Below are positions 26,187-35,629 of a stretch of 64,000 nucleotides of DNA, one piece after another (the first letter of the stretch is position 1; the number at the start of each line of letters is the position of its first letter). The stretch lies in assembly GCA_963664595.2 (NCBI GenBank), contig CAXXOK010000010.1:868001-932000 (forward strand). Reading direction: 5' to 3'. Below the pieces are notes generated by a model that saw nothing but the letters and a program-made list of their open reading frames with translations, ran no database searches and was not told where the DNA came from. This DNA is from CAXXOK01 sp963664595. GTDB taxonomy: Bacteria; Bacillota; Clostridia; Christensenellales; Aristaeellaceae. A program made the position numbers and the translations under genes.

Positions 26187-26906
26187 ATGCGACAAAAAAT
26201 ACGTAAAGGCATTCTGATCTTTTCCGCCCTCATGTTCCCGTTTACGTTTTTCTTCCTGTCTCCGTTTATCATTGTGGTATCCGCCTCTCAGGGCATTTTC
26301 TCCGGAAGCGCCATTGTTTTCGGCCTGATGCTAGTATTCTCCCTTGTGTCCAGCCGCTTGTACTGCGGCTGGCTGTGCCCCGGCGGCGCCGTGCAGGATT
26401 ATGCTGCCGAGGCTAACGGCCACCGCTGGAACAGCCGATGGAAGAATGGCCTCAAATATGGCATCTGGCTGGTTTGGTTTTCCTTCATCGTGTATCTGTG
26501 GATCACGCATCGTCCCCTGACGGTCAATTTTGCTTTTCAATGGGGTATTGATCTGCAATACCTGATGATTTATGCCATCGTGATGCTCGTTATTCTTTCG
26601 CTGTCGCTGTTCACCGGCAAACGCGGTATGTGCCATAGCTTCTGCTGGATGGCTCCGTTTATGGTCATCGGTGAGAAACTGGCCGATTGGCTTCACATTC
26701 CGCGTTTCCGGCTGAAGGCTGCACCGGACAAATGCGTATCCTGCGGCAAGTGCACCAAAAACTGCCCCATGAGTCTGGATGTGCAGAAGATGATTACCTC
26801 TGGCATGCCCGATTCCACTGAGTGCATCCACTGCCTGACCTGTGTTGACGGCTGCCAACAGCACGCAATCCGCTGCGGGATCCTGCCAAAGCAGCGCGGG
26901 CAATGA
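26187..26906 (+). CDS. Membrane 4Fe-4S protein, NapH/NosR-like
   Basis: 239 residues. Several membrane helices fill the N-terminal ~160 residues, with the family motif YCGWLCPGGAVQD between two of them and GMCHSFCWMAP further on. The C-terminal cytoplasmic part has two ferredoxin-type clusters, CVSCGKCTKNCPM and CIHCLTCVDGC. I start at the ATG at 26187 (AAAGAGG six bases upstream). The first ATG of the frame, 30 codons earlier, lacks a ribosome site. It lies 64 bases before the aldehyde:ferredoxin oxidoreductase gene, so it may pass electrons between membrane carriers and that enzyme or ferredoxin. That role is inferred from position. Confidence 0.85.
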   Translation: MRQKIRKGILIFSALMFPFTFFFLSPFIIVVSASQGIFSGSAIVFGLMLVFSLVSSRLYCGWLCPGGAVQDYAAEANGHRWNSRWKNGLKYGIWLVWFSFIVYLWITHRPLTVNFAFQWGIDLQYLMIYAIVMLVILSLSLFTGKRGMCHSFCWMAPFMVIGEKLADWLHIPRFRLKAAPDKCVSCGKCTKNCPMSLDVQKMITSGMPDSTECIHCLTCVDGCQQHAIRCGILPKQRGQ

Positions 26907-26970
26907 AGCCCCCATGTCTATAAAGATGACGTAAATAGTGGAGTTAATACAATAATACGAGGTGTTGCAG

Positions 26971-28836
26971 GTGTTTGGATATCATGGGAAAATGCTTTTT
27001 GTCGATCTTGGAATCGGCTCGATTGAAACAGAGCAGCCGGATGAGAACTTTTACAGGCAGTATGCCGGCAATGGGATTATGGGCACGTATTATCTCCTGA
27101 CGCGCACCAAGGCTCACCTGGACGCCTTTTCGCCCGAGAATCTTTTGATGTTTCTCTCCGGCGTCGTCAGCGGCCAGAACGGCCCGGGCCTTGCGCGGTT
27201 TACCATCTGCGGAAAATCCCCGGTTACCGGCGGCATCGGGGAAGCGCGCTGTGAAGGGCCGTTTGCAGCCGCGCTGAAGCAAACGGGATTTGACGGGATG
27301 ATTCTGTCCGGAGCGCTGGAGCAACCCGGTATCCTTTTGATCGAGAGCGGAAAGGCACAGATCGTCCCGGCCAACGCACTTTGGGGCATGAAGGTATCGC
27401 AGGCGACCGACTTGCTGCTTGCGCAGTATCCCGGGGCGCACATTGCGTGCATTGGTCCGGCCGGAGAAAACCGCGTTCGCTTTGCCAATATCATCAGCGA
27501 CAAATGCCACCAGGCCTCCCGCAGCGGGATGGGTGCCTTGATGGGATCCAAGCGGCTTAAGGCGGTGGTGCTTGTCGGCGGCCAGCTTCCCCCGGTTGCC
27601 GATGCGCAGGCATTGGCACGCATCAGCGAAGATTTCAAACGCCGTATGGCAGATAACCCGCTGACCCAATGGGAATATGAGCGTCCGGGCTTTGGCGTTT
27701 GGATACACACGCACGGTATCGACGCGTCGGTCTGTGTGAACAACTATCAGTCAGCAACCTGCCACTATCTCGATCGCTTCAAACCCGAGGCCTTTGCCCC
27801 GTATTACCGGCACGCCGCAAGCTGCCCCGGATGCCCGCTCGACTGTATCAAGTGCTATTCAGCCGATCCAAAGGATGCCGGATCCGGCGGCCTGCACCAG
27901 GAAATCCTGGGATCGATGGGCCCGAATATCGGCAACCCGCTCCCCGAGCACGTGATCAACGCCAATGTGCTATGCAACGAATATGGCATGGATCCGGATT
28001 CTCTGGGCTATGTCGTCTCCTTTGCGCAGGAGCTTACGCAGCGCGGATTGCTGAACGAAGAAGCGCTTGATCTGTCCTTCAGTGAAAGCAGCGACGTACT
28101 CCCCTTGATAACCATGATCGCCAACCGTACAGGTGTCGGTGATCTGATTGCCGAAGGCACCAAACGCGCGGCGGAAGCAATCGGCCGTGGCGCCGACCAG
28201 TATGCCATGAACGTTAAGGGGAACGAGATGGTGCCGTTCGAGCCTCGCAGCCAGACCAATCTGGCGCTGGGCTACGCTACTTGTCCTACCGGCCCGCGGT
28301 ATGATTACTGCGAGCACGACTGGGATTTTGATACGCGCGTCGGCTGGCCGCACGCGCTGGATTTGAGCAGAACGCTCGGTATTCGTGACCGTATCCGCAT
28401 GGACTATCTGGGGGTTCAAAAGATCCGCAATTTCAAAGCGCTGAGCGTGCTCTGGTCCGCCGTGGACGCGCTGGGGATATGCCTGTTTGCCACCGCGCCG
28501 ACCCGTGTGCTTACCCTGCGCGACATGGCCGGGATCGTCGCTGCGGTCACCGGCTGGGAAACCTCGGATTATGAAATCATGCGCTATGGGCAGCTGCGCC
28601 TGACGCTGATGCGGTTATACAACTGCCGTGAAGGGCTCGGCGCGGCGGACGATCTTCTGCCTGAGCGTTTCTATACCGAGGCGATAGACTACGGCATGCA
28701 TCAGGGTGTGAAGCTTGACCGGCAAACCTTTCAGGATTGCGTAAGAACATATTATGCCATGATGGGCTGGGACAGCGACGGGTTCCCTACGGATGCCGCG
28801 CTGCTTGACCTTGGCCTGGATTGCTTTGTCAAATAA
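26971..28836 (+). CDS. Aldehyde:ferredoxin oxidoreductase (tungsten/molybdopterin family)
   Basis: 621 residues, full length for the AOR family. It oxidises aldehydes to acids with ferredoxin as acceptor, or the reverse. The start is like other AORs (FGYHGKMLFVDLG). The pterin-binding N-domain includes SRSGMGALMGSKRLKAVV. The 4Fe-4S ligands are in CPGCPLDCIKC near residue 288, with the fourth in DALGICLFA near residue 505. I use the GTG at 26971, where GAGG is eight bases upstream; the frame opens at a GTG three codons earlier but overlaps that ribosome site. Cytoplasmic. The substrate is not predictable. Confidence 0.92.
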   Translation: MFGYHGKMLFVDLGIGSIETEQPDENFYRQYAGNGIMGTYYLLTRTKAHLDAFSPENLLMFLSGVVSGQNGPGLARFTICGKSPVTGGIGEARCEGPFAAALKQTGFDGMILSGALEQPGILLIESGKAQIVPANALWGMKVSQATDLLLAQYPGAHIACIGPAGENRVRFANIISDKCHQASRSGMGALMGSKRLKAVVLVGGQLPPVADAQALARISEDFKRRMADNPLTQWEYERPGFGVWIHTHGIDASVCVNNYQSATCHYLDRFKPEAFAPYYRHAASCPGCPLDCIKCYSADPKDAGSGGLHQEILGSMGPNIGNPLPEHVINANVLCNEYGMDPDSLGYVVSFAQELTQRGLLNEEALDLSFSESSDVLPLITMIANRTGVGDLIAEGTKRAAEAIGRGADQYAMNVKGNEMVPFEPRSQTNLALGYATCPTGPRYDYCEHDWDFDTRVGWPHALDLSRTLGIRDRIRMDYLGVQKIRNFKALSVLWSAVDALGICLFATAPTRVLTLRDMAGIVAAVTGWETSDYEIMRYGQLRLTLMRLYNCREGLGAADDLLPERFYTEAIDYGMHQGVKLDRQTFQDCVRTYYAMMGWDSDGFPTDAALLDLGLDCFVK

Positions 28837-28881
28837 CAAAGGACTTCGCCGTATAAAACATAGAATAGCCCTGTAACTATT

Positions 28882-28907
28882 GCTGCGGCAACAGCTGTTG
28901 CCGCAGC
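28882..28907. terminator. Perfect 26-nt palindrome after the aldehyde oxidoreductase gene
   Basis: GCTGCGGCAACAG joined directly to CTGTTGCCGCAGC. It forms a strong hairpin (4-base loop) 45 bases after the stop codon, with a poor U-run (TTGCGTTAT). Confidence 0.65.
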
Positions 28908-28979
28908 TTGCGTTATAGTGCAAACAAGCAGGCCGGCGACGGTATCCCATTCGATATGCCCCTCAAATATATCCCTGCA

Positions 28980-29103
28980 TTGACACCATGCTCTATTGTA
29001 TGATAAATTGAAAGGTGAACAATGTATACAGTCTGTGGATGACTACGCATTGCTTCACCGGCAGCTGCTTTCCTTCCCTCCTTTGCAAGGAAACGATCAG
29101 CTG
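28980..29103 (+). promoter_or_regulatory. Promoter and structured leader of the aro operon
   Basis: TTGACA (28980-28985), 16-base spacer, GATAAA (29002-29007) predicts a ~180-base leader before aroF. Inside it CAGCTG-C-TTTCCTT (29062-29075) pairs with AAGGAAA-CGAT-CAGCTG (29087-29103). No T-box motif, terminator U-run or Phe/Tyr-rich leader peptide was found, so a regulatory role for the hairpin is only possible. Confidence 0.45.
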
Positions 29104-29195
29104 AAAAGAAAGCATGCTTCCCCCGGTAAGGCGATTGTGAACCGCAGAACGGCGTACAGGGTTTGCGACAATTCTTTATAGGTAGGTGTTGTAGT

Positions 29196-30212
29196 ATGGT
29201 AGCAGTTTTGAAATCCGGTATCAGCCAAGACAAAATCGATAACCTTATCGAATGGTTCCGCAGCCGCAATCTGGATGTGCATGTTTCGGTAGGTGAGTAT
29301 CACACGATCATCGGCTTGATCGGCGATACCAGTAGTATTGATATCGACTTGCTCCGCAGTCTGGATATCATTGAATCAGTCATGCGAATCTCGGAGCCTT
29401 TTAAAAGCGCCAACAGAAAATTTCATCCCGATGATACCGTGGTCGGCATCGACAACCTGAAAATCGGCGGCGGGAACTTTCAGATCATCGCGGGTCCCTG
29501 CTCCGTGGAAACCAAAGAACAGATCATCGGCATTGCCCAGCGCACGCATGCATCCGGCGCGGGCCTTCTGCGCGGCGGCGCTTTCAAGCCCAGAACCTCA
29601 CCCTACGATTTTCAGGGACTGAAGGCCGAAGGCATTGAGCTGCTGCTGGAAGCCAAAAAGCTGACCGGTATGCCGATTGTCACCGAAATTATGAACGCCA
29701 ACCATCTGCCGCTGTTTGAGGATGTGGACGTAATCCAGGTCGGCGCGCGGAACATGCAGAACTTTGATCTGCTCAAAGAGCTTGGCAAAACCAAAAAACC
29801 GATCCTGCTCAAGCGCGGCCTTGCCAATACCCTGAAAGAGCTGCTGATGAGCGCCGAATACATCATGAGCGAAGGCAACGGAAACGTCATGCTCTGCGAG
29901 CGCGGCATCCGTACCTTTGAAACCTATACCCGCAACACGCTGGATTTATCCGCTATCCCGATGCTCAAGGAGCTTTCCCATCTCCCCGTGGTGATCGATC
30001 CCAGCCATGCCACCGGGCTTGCACGGCTGGTGAAGCCCATGGCGCTGGCAGCCGCTGCCGCCGGTGCGGACGCGATTATGATTGAAGTCCATAACGATCC
30101 GCAGCACGCGCTTTCCGACGGCCCGCAGTCCGTAACCCCGGACGAGTTTGACGACATTGCCAAAGGAATACGGCAGATCCGCGAGGTGCTGTACAGTGCC
30201 AAACAAGAATAA
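29196..30212 (+). CDS. aroF: 3-deoxy-7-phosphoheptulonate synthase, type Ib with ferredoxin-like N-domain
   Basis: 338 residues. First step of the shikimate pathway, condensing phosphoenolpyruvate with erythrose-4-phosphate. An N-terminal ~70-residue ferredoxin-like domain (a feedback-regulatory module in related enzymes) precedes the barrel. Barrel motifs: IIAGPCSVE, LRGGAFKPRTSPYDFQG, VGARNMQNFDLLKE, KPILLKRG and PVVIDPSHATG. I start at 29196, where AGGTAGGTG stands nine bases upstream. First gene of the eight-gene aromatic operon; it overlaps the prephenate dehydrogenase gene by 17 bases. Confidence 0.96.
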   Translation: MVAVLKSGISQDKIDNLIEWFRSRNLDVHVSVGEYHTIIGLIGDTSSIDIDLLRSLDIIESVMRISEPFKSANRKFHPDDTVVGIDNLKIGGGNFQIIAGPCSVETKEQIIGIAQRTHASGAGLLRGGAFKPRTSPYDFQGLKAEGIELLLEAKKLTGMPIVTEIMNANHLPLFEDVDVIQVGARNMQNFDLLKELGKTKKPILLKRGLANTLKELLMSAEYIMSEGNGNVMLCERGIRTFETYTRNTLDLSAIPMLKELSHLPVVIDPSHATGLARLVKPMALAAAAAGADAIMIEVHNDPQHALSDGPQSVTPDEFDDIAKGIRQIREVLYSAKQE

Positions 30213-31050
30213 TGAGCTCATCATCGGTATCGCGGGACTAGGGCTGATCGGCGGATCACTGGCCAAGGCATACAAACGCGCGCAGGTGCGCGCCGTATAC
30301 GGATACGACCGCAGCAGCGCCATTCAAAGCTTTGCCAAGCTGGACGGCGCGATTGACGGCGAGTTGAACGCCGAAACCATCAAACAATGCGACGCGATCC
30401 TGATCGCCATCTATCCGGGCGACGCCATCGCCTATCTGGAAAGCATCGCTCCCGGCATCCGTCCGGATACCATCGTGCTGGATTGCTGCGGTGTGAAACG
30501 CGCCGTATGCGACCGTTGTTTTGCGATTGCCGAGCAATACGGCTTTACCTTTGTGGGCGGCCACCCCATGGCGGGCAAACATACCTCCGGCTTTAAAAGC
30601 AGCTCGGCGGATTTGTTCGACGGTGCGTCCATGATCCTGGTTCCCAAAACGCATGACGACATCATGCTGTATGACAAAATGGAAAAAGCGCTCAAGCCCG
30701 TGGGCTTCGGACGCCTGACCGTTACCACCCCTGAGATGCACGACAAGATGATCGCGTTCACCTCACAGCTTGCCCATATCGTTTCCAACGCCTACATCAA
30801 AAGCCCTACGGCGCGCGAGCACGACGGCTTTTCCGCGGGCAGTTACCGCGACCTCACCCGCGTTGCCTGGCTGGACCCTACGATGTGGACGGAGCTTTTT
30901 ATCCTCAACCACGATATGCTGGTGCAGGAGCTGGATATCTTTATCGATGCGCTGTCCCAGTACCGCAAAGCGCTTGCCGAGTGCGACAAGAATGCGCTGC
31001 ACGATCTGCTGGCAGAAGGCGTACGGATTAAAGAGGAGGTGGATGGGTAA
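30196..31050 (+). CDS. tyrA: Prephenate dehydrogenase
   Basis: 284 residues. It oxidises prephenate to 4-hydroxyphenylpyruvate for tyrosine. An N-terminal Rossmann fold (IIGIAGLGLIGGSLAKAYKRA) is followed by HPMAGKHTSGF (substrate loop histidine), then a helical dimer domain with AFTSQLAHIVSNAY and FSAGSYRDLTRVA. There is no C-terminal ACT domain, so feedback by tyrosine through ACT is absent. Translation starts at a GTG (30196) inside the end of aroF, with GAGGTG seven bases upstream. Its stop overlaps the aroB start by one base. Confidence 0.94.
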   Translation: MPNKNNELIIGIAGLGLIGGSLAKAYKRAQVRAVYGYDRSSAIQSFAKLDGAIDGELNAETIKQCDAILIAIYPGDAIAYLESIAPGIRPDTIVLDCCGVKRAVCDRCFAIAEQYGFTFVGGHPMAGKHTSGFKSSSADLFDGASMILVPKTHDDIMLYDKMEKALKPVGFGRLTVTTPEMHDKMIAFTSQLAHIVSNAYIKSPTAREHDGFSAGSYRDLTRVAWLDPTMWTELFILNHDMLVQELDIFIDALSQYRKALAECDKNALHDLLAEGVRIKEEVDG

Positions 31051-32102
31051 TGCAAACCGTATCGGTAAACGCATCCAGAGCGTACAAGGTTCTGATCGGC
31101 AGCGGGATGCTTACGGACGCGGTATCCTATCTGTCCCCCATCATCCGGGACGGCGCGGCGATGATCGTATCCGATGACCGTGTCTATCCCCTGTATGGCA
31201 AAGCGCTGCAAGATAATTTGCTGGCACATGGCATTAAAACCGCCAGCTTCGTGTTTCCCAACGGCGAACCCTCCAAAAATTCCGATACCTACATCGCGCT
31301 GTTAAACGCGATGGCTGAAAACGGCATCACCCGCACCGATACGGTGATCGCGCTGGGTGGCGGCGTAACGGGCGACATGGCCGGGTTTGCCGCCGCCACC
31401 TATATGCGGGGCATCAACCTTGTACAGGTTCCCACCACGCTGCTGGCGGCGGTGGATTCCTCCGTGGGCGGTAAAACGGCCATCGACCTGAAGGCGGGTA
31501 AAAACCTCGCAGGCGTGTTTTATCAGCCAAACTTTGTACTGTGCGATATCCATACGTTTGATACGCTGGATACCGGCGTGTTTACCGACGGTATCGCGGA
31601 GGTTATCAAGCATGCCATCCTGGCGGGCGGAGAGCTGAAAGAGCTGCTGTCCGCCCCTGTCAAGCCCAATCTGGAAACGATTGTCGCCCACAACGTGAAA
31701 ATCAAACGGGACGTGGTGGAGGCCGACGAACGAGAAACGGGTACACGCAAGCTGCTCAATCTCGGCCACACCGTAGCCCACGCTTTGGAAATTCTCAGCG
31801 ATTTCAAGCTGACCCATGGCCAGGCCGTCGCAATCGGCACCTGCGTGATGGCCCGCATCTGCGCCAAAAGCGGCGTGTGCGCTCAAGCGGTAACCGATGA
31901 AATCATCGCACTATATGCCTTTCACGGGCTGCCGACAGACACCGATTACACAGCCCGGCAGATTGCCGATATCGCACGGCTGGACAAAAAACGAAAATCG
32001 GACGATATCACCCTGATATGGATTGAGGATTTTGGCCGCTGCGTGCTCCGGGACATCCGCATGGATGAATACGAACAGCTATTACGCCTTGTTCTGCCAT
32101 AA
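31050..32102 (+). CDS. aroB: 3-dehydroquinate synthase
   Basis: 350 residues. Second step of the shikimate pathway (NAD- and metal-dependent cyclisation of DAHP). Motifs: ALGGGVTGDMAGFAAATYMRGI, VPTTLLAAVDSSVGGKTAID, NLAGVFYQP, GIAEVIKHAIL, and the metal ligands in NLGHTVAHALE with a later LTHGQAVAIG. TAATG overlap with tyrA; 11 bases before aroA. Confidence 0.97.
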   Translation: MQTVSVNASRAYKVLIGSGMLTDAVSYLSPIIRDGAAMIVSDDRVYPLYGKALQDNLLAHGIKTASFVFPNGEPSKNSDTYIALLNAMAENGITRTDTVIALGGGVTGDMAGFAAATYMRGINLVQVPTTLLAAVDSSVGGKTAIDLKAGKNLAGVFYQPNFVLCDIHTFDTLDTGVFTDGIAEVIKHAILAGGELKELLSAPVKPNLETIVAHNVKIKRDVVEADERETGTRKLLNLGHTVAHALEILSDFKLTHGQAVAIGTCVMARICAKSGVCAQAVTDEIIALYAFHGLPTDTDYTARQIADIARLDKKRKSDDITLIWIEDFGRCVLRDIRMDEYEQLLRLVLP

Positions 32103-32113
32103 AGGATATCGTC

Positions 32114-33388
32114 ATGAAAGCAATCATTCAAGCCCCGCCGACAGGCGGCACCCTACAGGCTATCGCATCCAAATCCCATGCCCACCGCGCGTTGATCGCC
32201 GCCGCGCTGGCAGATACCGTTACGGAGATCCGATGTGGGGAAACCAATAACGATATAGCTGCCACTGTCCGCTGCCTGCAATCGCTGGGCGCACAAATCA
32301 CCTTCACCGACGGTGTTTTTTCCGTTGTCCCCCTGCCGCGGCCAGTAGCCGCCCTGCAACGAAATCTGGATGTCGGAGAATCCGGCTCCACCCTGCGCTT
32401 TATGCTCCCCGTAGCCTGCGCGCTGGGAGCCCGTGTTGCGTTTGCCATGGACGGCCGATTGCCGCAGCGGCCCCTCTCGCCCCTGTACGAGGAGCTTGTT
32501 TCCCATGGCTGCACGCTGTCTGCACAGGGTTTCCCGTTGTTATCATCCTCTGGTCAATTAACGGGCGGCACGTTCCGCATTGCAGGCAACATCTCATCCC
32601 AGTTCATTACCGGGCTGCTGCTGGCACTGCCCCTCCTGCCCCAGGACAGCCGCATTGAAATCATCGGACCGCTGGAATCGCGCCCTTATGTGGATATCAC
32701 GTTGCAGGTGCTCCGTGATTTCGGCATTACAGTGCGGGAAGAAGATCCTTGTTTTATCGTTCCTGGCGGGCAAACCTATCATTCCCCGAAAACGCTCACG
32801 GTGGAAGGCGACTGGTCCAATGCCGCCTGCTGGCTGGCGCTCGGTGCGATGGGACCACACCCTGTTACCATAACCGGGCTGAACGGGCAAAGCCCGCAGG
32901 GCGATCGTGCCATTCTTTCCCTATTGGAACGCTTCGGTGTGCAGATTCACCACACAGAGAACGCCATCACCGTGTCCGGCGGAAATTTGTTGGGCATCGC
33001 ATTGGACGCGGGCGCTACGCCGGACCTGGTACCGGTCGTTGCCGCCGTTGCTCTGGCAGCGCGGGAACAGACCCATATTTACAATGCCGCGCGTCTTCGG
33101 CTGAAGGAATGCGACCGTTTATCCGCGATTGCCAAAACGCTTGCCTCCTTGGGCGCGCAGATTGAGCAAACGGCAGACGGGCTCTTTTTTACAGAAAGCG
33201 GCTGCCTCCACGGCGCTTCGGTTTCATCCGAAAACGATCACCGGATTGTAATGATGGCGGCCATCGCATCCGCCGTTTGTCCGGGAGAGCTCATCATTGA
33301 AAACGCGGACGCGGTGAACAAATCCTATCCCCGTTTTTTTGAGGACTTCCGCCAGCTGGGCGGTCAGGTTCAGGAGGTGCAGGAATGA
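32114..33388 (+). CDS. aroA: 5-enolpyruvylshikimate-3-phosphate synthase
   Basis: 424 residues. It transfers enolpyruvyl from PEP to shikimate-3-phosphate. Motifs: SKSHAHRALIAAALA (N-terminal substrate loop), LDVGESGSTLRFMLPVA, DGRLPQRPLSPLYEEL, SSQFITGLLLALPLL, and the catalytic RLKECDRLSAIAKTL and NDHRIVMMAAIA. The EPSPS class cannot be assigned with confidence: the loop here is ESGSTLRF, where typical class I enzymes have NAGTAMR. Four-base overlap with aroC. Confidence 0.96.
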   Translation: MKAIIQAPPTGGTLQAIASKSHAHRALIAAALADTVTEIRCGETNNDIAATVRCLQSLGAQITFTDGVFSVVPLPRPVAALQRNLDVGESGSTLRFMLPVACALGARVAFAMDGRLPQRPLSPLYEELVSHGCTLSAQGFPLLSSSGQLTGGTFRIAGNISSQFITGLLLALPLLPQDSRIEIIGPLESRPYVDITLQVLRDFGITVREEDPCFIVPGGQTYHSPKTLTVEGDWSNAACWLALGAMGPHPVTITGLNGQSPQGDRAILSLLERFGVQIHHTENAITVSGGNLLGIALDAGATPDLVPVVAAVALAAREQTHIYNAARLRLKECDRLSAIAKTLASLGAQIEQTADGLFFTESGCLHGASVSSENDHRIVMMAAIASAVCPGELIIENADAVNKSYPRFFEDFRQLGGQVQEVQE

Positions 33389-34479
33389 ACACCTATGGGA
33401 AAAACCTGAAAATCACCATTTTCGGTCAGTCACACGCGCCTGCCATCGGCGTGATTTTGGATGGCTTCCCCGCGGGCATCACCATCGACATGCAGGGGAT
33501 CGGTCGATTTATGCAGAGGCGCGCGTCCAATGGCGCCGCCTACGCAACCAAACGCAGAGAGCCGGATATTCCCGAATTTGTTTCGGGCCTGGTTAACGGA
33601 ACCACCTGCGGCGCACCGATTGCGGCCATTATCCACAACACCGACACGCGATCGTCCGACTATCCGGCGGCGCTGGATATCCCCCGCCCCGCCCATGCCG
33701 ATTATACCGCCTGGGTGCAAACCGGCGGCCACAACGATATCGCGGGCGGCGGCCAGTTTTCAGGGCGGCTTACCGCGCCGCTGTGCATCGCAGGCGGCCT
33801 GTGCCTGCAGCTATTGCAAAGCAAGGGCATCTATATCGCGGCGCACATCCTGTCCATCGGCGATACGGAGGATCTCCCATTTGACCCCGTAACCGTAGAT
33901 TGCAAGACTGTGTCCGAAGCGATTGCCCAAGGCCCGCCCACGCTGGATGCAGCCGCCTGGGCGAAGATGCTTGCGGAAATCGAGGCCGCGCGCCGGAACG
34001 GCGATTCCCTCGGCGGCGTCATCGAATGCGCCGTAAGCGGTTTGCCCGCCGGGCTCGGCAGCCCGATGTTTGAGGGGATGGAGAATAGAATTTCATCTGC
34101 GGTATTCGGTGTTCCGGCCGTTAAGGGAATTTCCTTCGGCAGCGGATTTGCGGGTACCCGCTTGCGCGGCTCTCAGAACAACGACGCCTTTATTATGCAA
34201 AACGGCGCCGTGCGCACCCGCACCAACAACCACGGCGGAATTCTGGGCGGCATCACCTCCGGTATGCCGATCGTTTTCCAGGCCGCGATAAAACCGACCC
34301 CTTCCATCGCACAGGAGCAGGACAGCGTCAGCCTGTCGGAGCAGAAAAATGTAAAGCTGCAAATCCACGGCCGGCACGATCCCTGCATTGTCCCCCGGGC
34401 AGTCCCCTGCATAGAAGCGGCAACTGCCATCGCCCTGTGCGACACATTACTTGATCATCAGCAGACAATAGGAGATTGA
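33385..34479 (+). CDS. aroC: Chorismate synthase
   Basis: 364 residues. It eliminates phosphate from EPSP to give chorismate and needs reduced FMN. Signatures: GQSHAPAIGVILDGFPAGI, HADYTAWVQTGGHNDIAGGGQFSGRLTAP, the GSGFAGTRLRGSQNNDAF block and RTNNHGGILGGITSGMPIVFQAAIKPTPSI. It starts within the aroA stop (ATGA). The following pheA gene starts six bases after its stop. Confidence 0.97.
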   Translation: MNTYGKNLKITIFGQSHAPAIGVILDGFPAGITIDMQGIGRFMQRRASNGAAYATKRREPDIPEFVSGLVNGTTCGAPIAAIIHNTDTRSSDYPAALDIPRPAHADYTAWVQTGGHNDIAGGGQFSGRLTAPLCIAGGLCLQLLQSKGIYIAAHILSIGDTEDLPFDPVTVDCKTVSEAIAQGPPTLDAAAWAKMLAEIEAARRNGDSLGGVIECAVSGLPAGLGSPMFEGMENRISSAVFGVPAVKGISFGSGFAGTRLRGSQNNDAFIMQNGAVRTRTNNHGGILGGITSGMPIVFQAAIKPTPSIAQEQDSVSLSEQKNVKLQIHGRHDPCIVPRAVPCIEAATAIALCDTLLDHQQTIGD

Positions 34480-34484
34480 TAGTT

Positions 34485-35627
34485 ATGGATATGAAAGATT
34501 TACGGGAAAAAATCGACATCGCGGACGACGGCTTGCTCAAGTCCTTCATCAGTAGAATGCAGACAGCCGCGGAGATTGCATTGTATAAAAAGGAAAACAA
34601 GCTGCCGATTTTCGATTCCGAACGCGAACGCAAGAAAATCGTGGGCATTCTGGAACAAACCCCCCAGGAGCTCAAATCCTACGCAGCCGCGTTGTACCAG
34701 CAGCTGTTTGATCTGTCCCGCAACTATCAGGAGCAAACCATCCGGCCGGGTTCCCCGCTGGTGGATATCATCAGCAATGCGATTGAAAACACGGATAAGA
34801 GTTTCCCCAAAAGCGCAACCGTCGCCTGCCAGGGTATTGAAGGCGCCTACTCGCAGTTGGCCTGTGAAAAGCTGTTTTCCACGCCCAGTATTATGTACTG
34901 TTCTTCGTTTGAAAGTGTGTTCGCCGCCGTCAACGCGGGGCTTTGCCGTTACGGCGTGCTGCCCATTGAAAACAGCACGGCCGGTTCCATCAACATCATC
35001 TACGATCTGATGATGCATTATCACTTCTACATTGTTCGTTCCACGCGCCTGAAGGTGAACCACAACCTGTTGGTAAAGCCCGGAACCAAAATGAGCGATA
35101 TCAAAGAAATATTCTCGCATGAGCAAGCCATCATGCAATGCGCCGGGCTGATTAAGTCGCTGGGCGATGTGAAGATCACTACCTGTTCCAACACCGCTAT
35201 TGCCGCGCAGAAGGTCGCGGAATCGGCCCGCAACGATACCGCCGCGCTATCCTCCCGCCATTGCGCCGCCCTGTATGGGCTGGATTGCCTTTCCGAATCC
35301 GTGCAGGACAAGGGCAACAACTTCACCCGGTTCATCACCATTTCAAAAAATCTGGAAATCTATCCCGGCTCGGATAAAACCAGCGTCAAGCTGGTCGTGT
35401 CGCACAAGCCCGGTTCCCTGTACCGTATCCTGTCCCGCTTCAACGCGCTGGGCATTAACATCAACAAGCTGGAAAGCCGCCCCATCCCCGACCGTGATTT
35501 TGAGTTCATGCTCTATTTCGATCTGGATACGCCCATTTATTCGCAAGAGTTTCTGGAGCTGATCAACTCGCTGGACCTGACCTGCGAGCAGTTCGAATAC
35601 CTGGGCAGCTATCTGGAAGTGATTTGA
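34485..35627 (+). CDS. pheA: Bifunctional chorismate mutase / prephenate dehydratase (P-protein)
   Basis: 380 residues. Domains in order: AroQ-class chorismate mutase (about 1-90: DLREKIDIADDGLLKSFISRMQTA, KKENKLPIFDSERERKKI), prephenate dehydratase (about 105-285: GIEGAYSQLACEKLF, GVLPIENSTAGSI, and KGNNFTRFITI with the catalytic Thr), then an ACT domain (about 300-380: LVVSHKPGSLYRILSRFNALGINI and the ESRPIPDRDFEFMLYFD phenylalanine-binding ESRP). It makes phenylpyruvate from chorismate and should be feedback-controlled by phenylalanine. I start at the ATG at 34485; a TTG nine bases earlier overlaps aroC. Confidence 0.95.
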   Translation: MDMKDLREKIDIADDGLLKSFISRMQTAAEIALYKKENKLPIFDSERERKKIVGILEQTPQELKSYAAALYQQLFDLSRNYQEQTIRPGSPLVDIISNAIENTDKSFPKSATVACQGIEGAYSQLACEKLFSTPSIMYCSSFESVFAAVNAGLCRYGVLPIENSTAGSINIIYDLMMHYHFYIVRSTRLKVNHNLLVKPGTKMSDIKEIFSHEQAIMQCAGLIKSLGDVKITTCSNTAIAAQKVAESARNDTAALSSRHCAALYGLDCLSESVQDKGNNFTRFITISKNLEIYPGSDKTSVKLVVSHKPGSLYRILSRFNALGININKLESRPIPDRDFEFMLYFDLDTPIYSQEFLELINSLDLTCEQFEYLGSYLEVI

Positions 35628-35629
35628 CC

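Noticed and set aside
29022..29042. Six-residue leader peptide (MYTVCG) before aroF as an attenuator
   Set aside because: Only one aromatic codon, no terminator/antiterminator pair downstream; not enough to claim attenuation.
28980..29195. T-box or other amino-acid riboswitch ahead of the aro operon
   Set aside because: No AGGGTGGNACCGCG-like T-box sequence or specifier stem could be found.
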